Positions 8,001 through 14,133 of a DNA stretch of 44,943 nucleotides are shown here, piece by piece. The stretch is from Terriglobia bacterium. Lineage in GTDB: Bacteria > Acidobacteriota > Terriglobia > Terriglobales > Acidobacteriaceae. Made by a program: the position numbers and the translations under genes. Positions within the stretch are counted from its first letter, which is position 1, and every line of letters begins with the position of its first letter. Below the pieces are notes generated by a model. That model was not told the DNA's origin. It saw nothing but the letters and a program-made list of their open reading frames with translations, and ran no database searches. The stretch lies in assembly GCA_020073385.1 (NCBI GenBank), contig JAIQFH010000055.1:1-44943 (forward strand). Direction: 5' to 3'.

Positions 8001-8679
8001 GGGGTTGGGCACATTCGCTAATCGCGGTGCCGCTGTTACTGTGAACGCCGCTACAGGCGCGGCTGATCGAGTCATTCTGACCCAGTCAGCAGGAACCGTA
8101 AACGTTGGGGATTCGGTCCAGTACTCGGTCACGGTAAAACCCGCGAAGGCCGGAGGGCCGGTCCCAACGGGCACGGTCCAGCTTATCGGAGAGAATAGCG
8201 GTCCGTTTGCAGACCCGGTCAGCTTGAGCAACGGGAGCGCGACCATCACCCTGAACTGGACGTTTGCCAACAAGAACGGAATTGTTGCGGCATATTCCGG
8301 CGATTCGAACTACACCGCGTCCGACAGTTCGTTCATCGTGACGAATGTGAACCCGGCGACGCCGACGGTTACGCTCGGGGCCGCTGCGAATCAAGTGGCC
8401 GCGGGAACTCAAACGAGCTTGACTGTTTCGATCCTCGGCATGCCATCGAATCCCGCGATCTCTCTGCCATATGGCGAAGTGGTGTTCTTTGACTCTGTCG
8501 ACGGCGGAGCACAGCGGCGCCTAGGTTCGGGATTTCTGACCACCGGGAACGGCGGCAACCCTATTTTCACGTTGCCTGTGATTCTGCCAAGTGGCCACAA
8601 CTTAATCCACGCGCGTTATCTTGGCGGCTACGACTGGAAGGCGGCCGATTCGAACGGAGTGCAGGTCACGGTCAAGTAA
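5038..8679 (+). CDS. Secreted S53 (sedolisin/kumamolisin) peptidase with C-terminal Ig-like repeats
   Basis: A 1213-residue protein starting at the ATG at 5038, preceded by GGGGGGAAG. Residues about 10-32 are a signal peptide (AVQALLVFAVFLSSLTGFAQ). A pro-kumamolisin activation domain spans roughly 60-200 (YQSWLTPEQFGTKFGPAQQD). The catalytic S53 domain spans about 235-680. Its Glu320/Asp324 pair lies in ELESDLDVEWSGAVAP, the oxyanion Asp406 in SSGDNGPAACD, and the nucleophile Ser583 in GGTSASAPSMAG. A Ca-site-like NDVTAGNN...GYDMGTGLGSVN follows. The rest holds about five Big_3/Ig-like repeats marked by Y.GD motifs (AHYAGDAMFGGSDS, VVYSGDKSFG, IAYSGDANN, AAYSGDSNYTASDS). Sedolisins are serine-carboxyl endopeptidases usually active at acid pH; this one is probably exported for extracellular protein degradation. 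It stands alone, with its own promoter and terminator. Confidence 0.93.
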   Translation: MTKKIGKDKAVQALLVFAVFLSSLTGFAQETRVRITEAIDNRALVRVAGTHHPLAAASNDLGRVSGDTSMERMMLVLKPSDEQAAALTSLINQQHDRQSSAYQSWLTPEQFGTKFGPAQQDLDQITAWLQQQGFRVDAVARGRGWIEFSGTAAQVESAFHTEMHHYLVKGEDHVANASDVSLPRGLAPVVAGVLSLHNFRKQAAHSKAFQLHRDETTGKMFKVAELVPSQKGVTAASAPDFTLGSSTHFLTPGDHSRIYNTLPLLNGGVDGTGLSIAIVGRTDINLSDVQAFRKIFGLPANDPTFIVNGLDPGINGDELESDLDVEWSGAVAPNAAIKFVTTLSTFTTDGVDLSLSYIVDNRVAPIMSTSYGQCEAFLGPAGNAFFNSIYQQAAAEGITAFVSSGDNGPAACDYPVSYTPAQNGLNVSGLASTPYNVAVGGTEFMEKGADSTYWLADNRADLSSAVGYIPEAVWNESCDPTVDPNGCQGTGYYMLWSGSGGSSSCTQSTLSGNLITCISGYPKPSWQAGRGVLNDGTRDLPDLAMAAAGSHDGYLVCVEGSCQWTVQNGQTVLLNAAVVGGTSASAPSMAGVMALVEQKNGAYQGLANYSLYQLAAAEKLSVCNSSKLTDPTAGSACVFNDVTAGNNNVPGQPGFKAAWGYDMGTGLGSVNASNLVNAWSSATKLGSATSLSVTATTVQHGTSLPLNVAVQPLSGAGAPSGDFSVVSEKYGSVFGGTLAGGSFSGGVNGLEGGSYSIRAHYAGDAMFGGSDSSAVSIHVTPEPSVVTAAGWEVNLAGIVVPLFGPVNYGQPVAIQFNVAGKSGIGSATGQATILLDDSVKLGTFPLNQGGSGWAQVDNVLRTGLLVGHHSIKVVYSGDKSFGPSFSKAVAVNVRQVLPNAYGSPFPGSITVGSPVRVQFVVGSPGMLPATGTVNVYDNGKLVASQIPLQQNGLFGSGLAQIPYTFSGLKVGFHNLQIAYSGDANNLPLGLGTFANRGAAVTVNAATGAADRVILTQSAGTVNVGDSVQYSVTVKPAKAGGPVPTGTVQLIGENSGPFADPVSLSNGSATITLNWTFANKNGIVAAYSGDSNYTASDSSFIVTNVNPATPTVTLGAAANQVAAGTQTSLTVSILGMPSNPAISLPYGEVVFFDSVDGGAQRRLGSGFLTTGNGGNPIFTLPVILPSGHNLIHARYLGGYDWKAADSNGVQVTVK

Positions 8680-8703
8680 GGAACGCAGCTTTGAAACAAC
8701 CAT

Positions 8704-8729
8704 GCCCGGCCTCATGACCGGGCTTTTTT
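8704..8729 (+). terminator. Rho-independent terminator of the S53 peptidase gene
   Basis: The stem GCCCGG (8704-8709) / CCGGGC (8718-8723) with an 8-nt loop is followed by six T, 24 bp after the stop codon. Confidence 0.88.
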
Positions 8730-8787
8730 GTTGCGTCCGCATGTTAAGGGACGCTTCCCATTGGCCGGGAAGAAAATCGCTTCCACA

Positions 8788-8893
8788 TCTTGTCATTCCG
8801 ACCGAAGGGAGGAATCTGCTTGTGGCTTGTACCGTGGCGCCGCAAACACCAGCAGATTCCTCAACGGCCTAACGCCGTTTTCGGAATGACAAC
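8788..8893. repeat. Long imperfect inverted repeat, CTTGTCATTCCGA...TCGGAATGACAA
   Basis: The outer arms CTTGTCATTCCGA and TCGGAATGACAA, and the inner GAGGAATCTGCT / AGCAGATTCCTC, are inverted around about 40 bp. Inside is an AACGGCctaacGCCGTT hairpin. It has the look of a non-autonomous mobile repeat of the REP/MITE kind and separates two converging genes. Confidence 0.6.
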
Positions 8894-8904
8894 AAATTGA
8901 ACGG

Positions 8905-9348
8905 CTATTCGAGAGGTTCGGGATGGAGGCTCAGGTCTTTTTCGCCGGCGGCTTTTTTTTCGGCGTATTTTTTCATCCAGGCTTCCCAGGATTTGCCGGC
9001 GGCGGTGTCGCGCCCGGTGAAGGCCAGGGCGGCGATGTCAGCGTAGGAGATGGAAACTTTGTCGTTCGAGTTCTTTGGGTAGAGGCGGACTATGGAGTCT
9101 TTCAGCGTTTTCGCGGTGCGGCGGTCGAACAGGTAGCCCTCGATTTTGGATCCGTCTTTACGGGTGATGGTGATATCGCCGCGGTAATCGAAGGCTTTTT
9201 CCAGGGCCTGGCGGAGGTCTTCGTCGCCGGCTACGCTGGGGATCCAACCTTCCAGATTCTCGCGCTCTGTGCCGGGAGCGACTTCTAACGCGTCGGGGTT
9301 GACGTGCGGGGGATGCTGGTCGGTGTGGCCGGCTTCTTTGCCTGTCAT
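8905..9348 (-). CDS. Conserved hypothetical protein, small cytosolic
   Basis: A 147-residue, charged, soluble protein without signal peptide or membrane helix. The central part (DYRGDITITRKDGSKIEGYL, then FDRR...VRLYPKNSNDKVSISYADIAALAF) reads like a small beta-barrel of the Sm/Hfq type, with a short strand-turn-strand GSKIEGY core. The C-terminus is a Lys-rich helix (SWEAWMKKYAEKKAAGEK). The N-terminal 30 residues contain a His/Pro-rich segment (HTDQHPPHVNPDALEV). I recognise no named family, and the Sm-like fold is only an impression. It starts at ATG and is probably monocistronic. Confidence 0.6.
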   Translation of the reverse strand: MTGKEAGHTDQHPPHVNPDALEVAPGTERENLEGWIPSVAGDEDLRQALEKAFDYRGDITITRKDGSKIEGYLFDRRTAKTLKDSIVRLYPKNSNDKVSISYADIAALAFTGRDTAAGKSWEAWMKKYAEKKAAGEKDLSLHPEPLE

Positions 9349-9466
9349 GATTTCTGTTTTTCCAGACCAAAAAATGTAACTTGTACCTGCGGGACTAGCT
9401 CTCGTGATCGTTTGGCTACTGCTTTGTATTTTATCCGACGGCGGCGTTGTCAGCGCTCGTTCATAC

Positions 9467-10123
9467 CTATGCCTCCTGTGCGAGCTTTGCCAGTGCAGCC
9501 GGACGCAGGATGGTTACCTCTCCTCGCCGGGTGGCAATCCAACCGCGCGCGCTCATGCGACTGATGGAACGCGCCACGACCTCGCGTGAGGTGCCCATAT
9601 GGCCCGCAATCTCCTGCTGAGTCTGCCGTACGACTCGCTGCCCCGACGCATGAACAAGCAAGAAACTCGCCACCCGTTGCTCGAGTGTGCAGGAATGTAC
9701 TTGATCTAATTCGGACATCAAGCGGAATACCAATGTTGACAGCGCGCCTATCGTCAGATCCCGCACTGCGCTTTCGCTTTCAAATAGCGTGCGGTATACG
9801 CGTCCTGGAACCACCGCGACATTTGTGTCCGGCCCGGTTCGCACCCAAGCGGGATAAAGCAGATCGTTAAACAGGCTGTTCAAGGCGAGGATGCAGGGTT
9901 CCCCCGGCGTCACGAAATACAGGGTCGCGTCCTTGCCGTCTGGCAGCAGCGTGAAAACCCGAAGATGCCCCGACAAGACGAAGTAAGCGCCGGAGATTCT
10001 ATTGCCTTTCTCAACAATCGTCTTGCCGGCTGCATAGCGGAAGTTCACTGCGTTCTGCTTCAACAGGCGACGTCCCTCTTGAGACAGGCTATTGAAAGCC
10101 GCGAAATCCCCAAGTTCGCGCAT
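9467..10123 (-). CDS. Crp/Fnr-family transcriptional regulator
   Basis: A 218-residue protein from ATG at 10123; a TTG at 10159 would add 12 residues. Residues 15-125 form a cyclic-nucleotide-binding-type beta-roll (AAGKTIVEKGNRISGAYFVL, SGHLRVFTLLPDGKDATLYF). Residues 150-218 hold the Crp-type helix-turn-helix (RQTQQEIAGHMGTSREVVAR, SISRM). The N-terminal Cys cluster of oxygen-sensing Fnr is missing, and the cAMP phosphate-binding motif is not clear; a single Cys lies in GEPCILALNSLF. The ligand is therefore open, with heme/NO or redox sensing possible. The gene follows the DUF4242-like gene with a 104-bp gap on the same strand. A perfect TGTAAC-N4-GTTACA palindrome upstream of that gene is a good candidate for its own operator. 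Confidence 0.88.
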   Translation of the reverse strand: MRELGDFAAFNSLSQEGRRLLKQNAVNFRYAAGKTIVEKGNRISGAYFVLSGHLRVFTLLPDGKDATLYFVTPGEPCILALNSLFNDLLYPAWVRTGPDTNVAVVPGRVYRTLFESESAVRDLTIGALSTLVFRLMSELDQVHSCTLEQRVASFLLVHASGQRVVRQTQQEIAGHMGTSREVVARSISRMSARGWIATRRGEVTILRPAALAKLAQEA

Positions 10124-10227
10124 CTTGCCCCCGAAGATGATTCCGGTTCTTCTGAACAACGGAAGGGAAAGCTTAGCAGCTTGTGGGGAACTCGCGGCAT
10201 TGTCGGTTAGTTCGGCCCAGGCTTCGC

Positions 10228-10530
10228 CTAGCGGCCTCTCTTTGCGCGCTCAAAGAAAGCATCGTGCGGGCTAGCGGTCTCCACCTCGGTGATGCTGTCA
10301 AAACCGAGCTCGACTTCCGCATGAGCCCGGCGCACCGCCTCTTCGTCTTTCGCCATCGTCAGGCAGAACGCCCGCCCACATTCGAGATTCACGTGGCTAC
10401 GAACAATCGCCACGCCTTCTTTGTGGCACGAACTGGCGAAAGCACCCAGGAACTTCTCGAATTCATCGCGTGAGAGTTCGGATGGGAAGGTTTTGTTTTT
10501 CTTGTCGTGGATATCAAGGAACAATCGCAT
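10228..10530 (-). CDS. DUF4242-like (SCO4226-type) small protein
   Basis: A 100-residue protein from ATG at 10530, with AGGAG about 8 nt upstream. It begins MRLFLDIHDKKNKTFPSELS. The pattern of an N-terminal strand, a helix of about 20 residues with a conserved Cys/His (FASSCHKEGVAIVRSHVNL), ECGRAFCLTMAKDEEAVRRA, and a final region (GFDSITEVETASP) fits the ferredoxin-like DUF4242 family, whose Streptomyces member binds nickel. Cys47, His48 and the later CGRAFC Cys residues could bind metal. It is the first gene of a probable two-gene unit with the Crp/Fnr regulator and sits behind a palindromic candidate operator. Its specific role is unknown. Confidence 0.75.
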   Translation of the reverse strand: MRLFLDIHDKKNKTFPSELSRDEFEKFLGAFASSCHKEGVAIVRSHVNLECGRAFCLTMAKDEEAVRRAHAEVELGFDSITEVETASPHDAFFERAKRGR

Positions 10531-10595
10531 GGTAATACTCCTGAATTGTGATTTTGACAACGCAACTCAGGCTAGCGTGGCGGTGGAGTGCGGTC

Positions 10596-10611
10596 TGTAA
10601 CCAAAGTTACA
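10596..10611. promoter_or_regulatory. Perfect palindrome TGTAACCAAAGTTACA, candidate Crp/Fnr operator
   Basis: TGTAAC-N4-GTTACA has the spacing of Crp/Fnr-family sites. It lies 66-81 bp upstream of the DUF4242-like start, in front of the unit that ends with the Crp/Fnr gene. A half-site GTTACA also occurs upstream of the 8905-9348 gene (near 9374-9379). Binding is inferred. Confidence 0.55.
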
Positions 10612-10687
10612 TTCCGCTTACTCAAGAGAATGCGAGATGGTAGTGAAATCGATTCGTGGATCCCACTTGGAGACCCACTCCTGATCT

Positions 10688-11809
10688 CTAGGCGCGTGTT
10701 TCTTGCAGCGAGGATTCGCCTGGTGCAGTGATCTGAACGAGCGGATTGACCGGCGCTGTGGGCTCGTCCAGCAAGCGTAGCGCTTCTTGGTCGCGATAGC
10801 TCGTAAAGAACGTGGCTTTCACCGTGGCCAGGAATCCTCCGAGCGAATTAAATGTGGCGTGTACTGCGGAGGCTTCGTAGCCGCTGTGGACCATGCAGTT
10901 GGCGCAGGCGGGATTGCCTGATTCGGTGCCGTAGTTTTGCCACTCTGTTGTTTCCAGTAATTCGTTGAAGGTTTCGGCGTAGCCGTCTTGCAAGAGGTAG
11001 CACGGCTTTTGCCAGCCGAAGACGTTGTAGGTCGGCATACCCCATGGGGTGCAGGGGTAGGTGCGCTTGCCCATCAGGAATTCCAGGAACAGCGGCGAAA
11101 GATTGAACTGCCAACTCTTCTTGCGATTTGAGAGGATCGCGCGGAACATGCGTCTGGTGCGGGCGCGGCCCAGGAAATGTTTCTGGTCGGGGGCCTTGTC
11201 GTAGGAGTATCCCGGAGAGAGCATCATGCCTTCGACGCCGAGGGCCATCATTTCGTCGAAGAAGGCGCGAACGGATTTGGGATTTGCGCCGTCGAACAGC
11301 GTCGTGTTGGTCGTGACGCGGAAGCCGCGCTTGAGGGCTTCTTTTACGGCGTCGACCGCGATGTCGTATCCGCCCTCGCGGCATACGGCGAGGTCATGCT
11401 CTTCGCGCTGGCCGTCGAGGTGAACGGAGAACGTCAGATATTTACTCGGCTTGAAGAGGTGAATTTTCTCTTTCAGCAGCAGGGCGTTGGTGCAGAGGTA
11501 AATGTATTTTTTGCGGGCGACCAGGCCGTCGACGATCTTGTCGATCTCGGGGTGCATGAGGGGCTCGCCGCCGGGGATCGAGACCATGGGGGCGCCGCAT
11601 TCGTCGACGGCGCGGAAGCATTCTTCGGGGCTGAGGTCTTTCTTCAGGATGTGGGCGGGGTATTGAATCTTGCCACATCCGGCACAGGCCAGGTTGCAGC
11701 GGAACAGGGGCTCGAGCATGAGGACGAGCGGATATTGCTTGCGTCCGGCGAGCTTTTGGCGGAGGACGTAGCTCGCTACGGTCCACATTTGTGAGACGGG
11801 TACTGGCAT
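10688..11809 (-). CDS. hpnH: Hopanoid biosynthesis radical SAM protein HpnH (adenosylhopene synthase)
   Basis: A 373-residue protein. The radical SAM motif CX3CX2C is CNLACAGC (Cys38, 42, 45), preceded by LVLMLEPLFR. The usual family features follow: VSIPGGEPLMHPEI, CTNALLL, FSVHLDGQREEHD, MMLSPGYSYDKAPDQ, and the C-terminal Cys cluster CANCMVHSGYEASAV. The length agrees with known HpnH proteins. HpnH joins a 5'-deoxyadenosyl radical to diploptene, giving adenosylhopane, the first step to C35 bacteriohopanepolyols. No other hopanoid gene lies in the window, so the pathway is split over the chromosome. The start is ATG at 11809, with only a weak ribosome-binding site. Confidence 0.95.
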   Translation of the reverse strand: MPVPVSQMWTVASYVLRQKLAGRKQYPLVLMLEPLFRCNLACAGCGKIQYPAHILKKDLSPEECFRAVDECGAPMVSIPGGEPLMHPEIDKIVDGLVARKKYIYLCTNALLLKEKIHLFKPSKYLTFSVHLDGQREEHDLAVCREGGYDIAVDAVKEALKRGFRVTTNTTLFDGANPKSVRAFFDEMMALGVEGMMLSPGYSYDKAPDQKHFLGRARTRRMFRAILSNRKKSWQFNLSPLFLEFLMGKRTYPCTPWGMPTYNVFGWQKPCYLLQDGYAETFNELLETTEWQNYGTESGNPACANCMVHSGYEASAVHATFNSLGGFLATVKATFFTSYRDQEALRLLDEPTAPVNPLVQITAPGESSLQETRA

Positions 11810-11883
11810 GTGTTAAAAGGAACCCCTTCCGGCTATTTTATCAGGGAATGAGGATGGAGTTTGGGGGGTGACAGGGTTGGCAC

Positions 11884-12145
11884 GGGGGCTAAAGCTCTGA
11901 TTCTTCAGGATGCTGGTCGCGGCCCCTTCGACTGCGCTCATGGCAAGCCCAAAGGGCCGCTCTTCCACAGTAGATTCACGATCTGGCGTTGGCTTTCTAA
12001 GGACGAGGTTCGTGGTTGGGGGCGCTTGGCTTCGCCTTCGCTGGACGGACGAAGGCGTCCGTCCCTACACGGGCCTTGCCTGGGCGGTACAATGTCTGCA
12101 ACCTCGTGGTGGGTTGCTCCGTCTAAAGGGCGTGCCCTTTCGCTT
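11884..12145. repeat. Cluster of dispersed palindromic repeats in a 403-base gene-free gap
   Basis: Several families are run together. There is a GGGGCTAAAGC element with GGCCGCTCTTCCAC (11884-11985), a GGACGGACGAAGGCGTCCGTCC... type hairpin with CTACACGGG (12041-12071), and a TAAAGGGCGTGCCCTTT hairpin (12118-12145). Long frames drawn through this area are composed of repeats. No gene is seen between 11810 and 12212. Confidence 0.65.
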
Positions 12146-12212
12146 GCCGCTTCGTCCCAGAGGACTCTTGTCGCGCCCGAGGAAACCCGGTACCCTAAAG
12201 TCGAACGTTTGT

Positions 12213-12611
12213 ATGTTTAACCCCCACCCGAACCTCGCTGATGAAGTGAACCGCGGGATCATCCAGTCGGAGATCGAAGGCGGAGTGTTTCTGAACGATC
12301 TGCCGCCGTCGACGGTGCTGGAGATTCAGACGATGCATCACTGCTACAAGGCGGTGCTTCTGGGTGGGAGCGAGGCGCTGCTGTCGGGGCATCCGGAGTT
12401 TTGTCCGGAGCCGGTGCAGGTGGCAATCTCGGGGTCGACCTGGGGTGGGTCGATGCTGAAGCTGCAGTTTGTGGGGCGGGGGATGCATCTGGAATTCCGG
12501 CATCCGCACTATCCGATGCCGATTGTGACGTCGCCTATTCAGGAAATTCGCGATAACGTGGCGCTGCCGGCGGTGGAGTTCGATGGGCGGGCGCATGGGG
12601 CGCATTCCTGA
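12213..12611 (+). CDS. Conserved hypothetical protein, cytosolic
   Basis: A 132-residue protein beginning MFNPHPNLADEVNRGIIQSE at the ATG at 12213. The frame is open upstream through dispersed repeats, which is why the shorter start is chosen. The middle is rich in beta strands (VLEIQTMHHCYKAVLLGG; VQVAISGSTWGGSMLKLQFV) and ends with a His-rich segment (MHLEFRHPHYPMPIVTSPIQ). It has no signal peptide, membrane helix or catalytic motif that I recognise. Two Cys and many His residues could bind metal. It is isolated between repeat clusters. The family is unknown to me. Confidence 0.6.
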   Translation: MFNPHPNLADEVNRGIIQSEIEGGVFLNDLPPSTVLEIQTMHHCYKAVLLGGSEALLSGHPEFCPEPVQVAISGSTWGGSMLKLQFVGRGMHLEFRHPHYPMPIVTSPIQEIRDNVALPAVEFDGRAHGAHS

Positions 12612-12699
12612 CGGGCTGGCTTTTCCTTCTTTCGTTCCTTTCCTCTTGCTTTACGCCGCGCCAAAAGCTTTGCCTGGGCCGAGAACCTCCTTTGAGATT

Positions 12700-12836
12700 A
12701 GTGGTGATGGAAGCGACCGAACGCGGGCTTCGCCCGCGGGACGGACGAAGGCGTCCGTCCCTACACATGTGGCTCTCCCTTCGACTGCGCTCAGGGCTTC
12801 GCTGAACGGCCGAAGGCGGCGGTCCCCACATGCTCG
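12700..12836. repeat. Two dispersed repeats in a 315-base gene-free gap
   Basis: A GCGGGCTTCGCCCGC hairpin is followed by the GGACGGACGAAGGCGTCC type with CCTACACATG (12721-12769). Next comes a CCTTCGACTGCGCTCAGGGC piece with GAACGGCCGAAGGCGGCG and CCCCACATG (12777-12833). No gene is seen from 12612 to 12926. Confidence 0.65.
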
Positions 12837-12926
12837 GTGAACTGGCGTGGGTGGTGCTGTCCAAGACATTGACTTGCTGGGAGGGAGGCACTAGTATTCG
12901 GGCCAGCGGGCGTCTGCCCGTTCTCC

Positions 12927-13286
12927 ATGCCGCTACGTATTGACTCACGGGAAGTGTCCCACGTCACCATTCTGGACATTCAGGGGCGCATCGTACTGGG
13001 AGATGAGATTCATCTGCTGCGGGACGCTGTGCGGAATTTGATTGCGGATGGGAAAAAGAAGATCCTCCTCAATCTGGCGGACGTGGATTATATCGACAGC
13101 TCGGGGGTGGGTGAGTTGGTGGGAGCGTTCATCACGGTGCGCAACGCAGGGGGAGAGTTGAAACTGCTGAACCTGACGCAGAAAGTGCACGACGTGCTGC
13201 ACGTGACCAAGCTGTATACGGTTTTTGATATTCGGGACGATGAGTTCACGGCGGTGAAGTCGTTCGACTATTATTTCGCGAAGTAG
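12927..13286 (+). CDS. Anti-anti-sigma factor (STAS domain protein)
   Basis: A 119-residue single STAS domain of the SpoIIAA/RsbV type. It has the strand VTILDIQGRIVLGDEIHLLR, a helix ending DGKKKILLNLADVDYI, the phospho-acceptor loop DSSGVGELVGAF with the conserved Ser, then LKLLNLTQKVHDVLHVTKLY. Such proteins bind and release anti-sigma kinases when unphosphorylated, freeing an alternative sigma factor. No kinase or phosphatase partner is next to it, so the partner must lie elsewhere. It starts at ATG in a repeat-rich setting. The fold assignment is firm; the target is unknown. Confidence 0.9.
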   Translation: MPLRIDSREVSHVTILDIQGRIVLGDEIHLLRDAVRNLIADGKKKILLNLADVDYIDSSGVGELVGAFITVRNAGGELKLLNLTQKVHDVLHVTKLYTVFDIRDDEFTAVKSFDYYFAK

Positions 13287-13291
13287 TGCCT

Positions 13292-13467
13292 CGGGGCTTG
13301 AAAGCCCAATTCTCTTCCTGCCTGAACGAGGCGCTGAAGCGCTGCTCTTCTACCTTCTGGTATCGGGGTTCCCTTGAGAGTCGATTCACCTGAAGCGGCC
13401 TGGACGCGGGCTTCGCCCGCGGGACCCTTCGACTACGCTCAGGGTAGGCTGCGTCCATCCTACACTG
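13292..13467. repeat. Dispersed repeat cluster between STAS gene and zinc-motif gene
   Basis: A GGGGCTTGAAAGCCC ... GGCGCTGAAGCGCTGCTCTTC element (13292-13355) is followed by GCGGGCTTCGCCCGCGGGAC joined to CCTTCGACTACGCTCAGGGT and GCGTCCATCCTACACTGG (13402-13467). This shows two repeat families nested in each other. Confidence 0.6.
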
Positions 13468-13565
13468 GACCGTTCTTGGTAGTTTGCAAGCGACTCGGCA
13501 CGCGCTACCATTACCGTCAGCAGTTGTCGTGGGCCACACTAGTGCTTGGGTGCGGGAGTGGCTGA

Positions 13566-13985
13566 GTGTCGAATTACGGCAGTGCCGATCATCGAAAGTT
13601 GCAGGAGAAGACTGCCCGCGAACTAATCTGGACTTCCAATCGAACATTTCAGGGATGGACGTGCTCGCAATGCGAGTGGAATTCTCCCCTGCCGACTTTG
13701 CTGAGTGAGGCCGAGGCGCGCACGGCGTATGACCGGCTGGCGGCGGCGAAGTTCCGCGAGCACAAGTGCGCGGACCATTTGGCGCGACTCGAGATGGTGC
13801 AGGAGCAGGACAGTTTTACGGGGCGCATCCGGAAGCTGGTCACGCAGGGGTTCAAGCCGAAAGACGCGGTCGACTTGTTTTTGCAGGAAGTCGAACTGGA
13901 ATATCGGAATGATCCGAAGACGTTGGCCCGGGCGAAGGCGGATGGGGAGGATTTCTTGCGGCGGCTGAAGGCGGGGTTGATTTGA
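13566..13985 (+). CDS. Hypothetical protein with putative Cys/His zinc site
   Basis: A 139-residue protein starting at GTG. After a short N-terminal helix (HRKLQEKTARELIWTSNRT) comes GWTCSQCEWNSPLP, and about 33 residues later FREHKCADHLARLE. CxxC plus HKCxxH could form a small treble-clef or zinc-finger site. The C-terminal half is helical (RIRKLVTQGFKPKDAVDLFL; KTLARAKADGEDFLRRLKAG). It lacks a signal peptide and membrane helix, so a cytosolic or nucleic-acid role is possible. The family is not recognised. Confidence 0.6.
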   Translation: MSNYGSADHRKLQEKTARELIWTSNRTFQGWTCSQCEWNSPLPTLLSEAEARTAYDRLAAAKFREHKCADHLARLEMVQEQDSFTGRIRKLVTQGFKPKDAVDLFLQEVELEYRNDPKTLARAKADGEDFLRRLKAGLI

Positions 13986-14001
13986 GGGGCATTGAGGAGC
14001 G

Positions 14002-14111
14002 TTCACCACAGAGGGCACAGAGGAGCACAAAAGGGGGCAGGACTCGATGCGATGGAGGCGGCAGGACGCGGGCTTCGCCCGCGGGACGGACGAAGGCGTC
14101 CGTCCCTACAC
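14002..14111. repeat. ACAGAGG-type repeat plus GGACGGAC-type hairpin
   Basis: TTCACCACAGAGGGCACAGA with GGAGCACA (14002-14039) is followed by GCGGGCTTCGCCCGC and the GGACGGACGAAGGCGTCC hairpin with CTACACAA (14068-14111). It lies between two converging genes. Confidence 0.65.
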
Positions 14112-14133
14112 AATCAAGTCTGCCCCTACACGA

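Noticed and set aside
11861..12220. Long frames between hpnH and the 12213 gene
   Set aside because: They consist of dispersed repeats with no protein-like composition.
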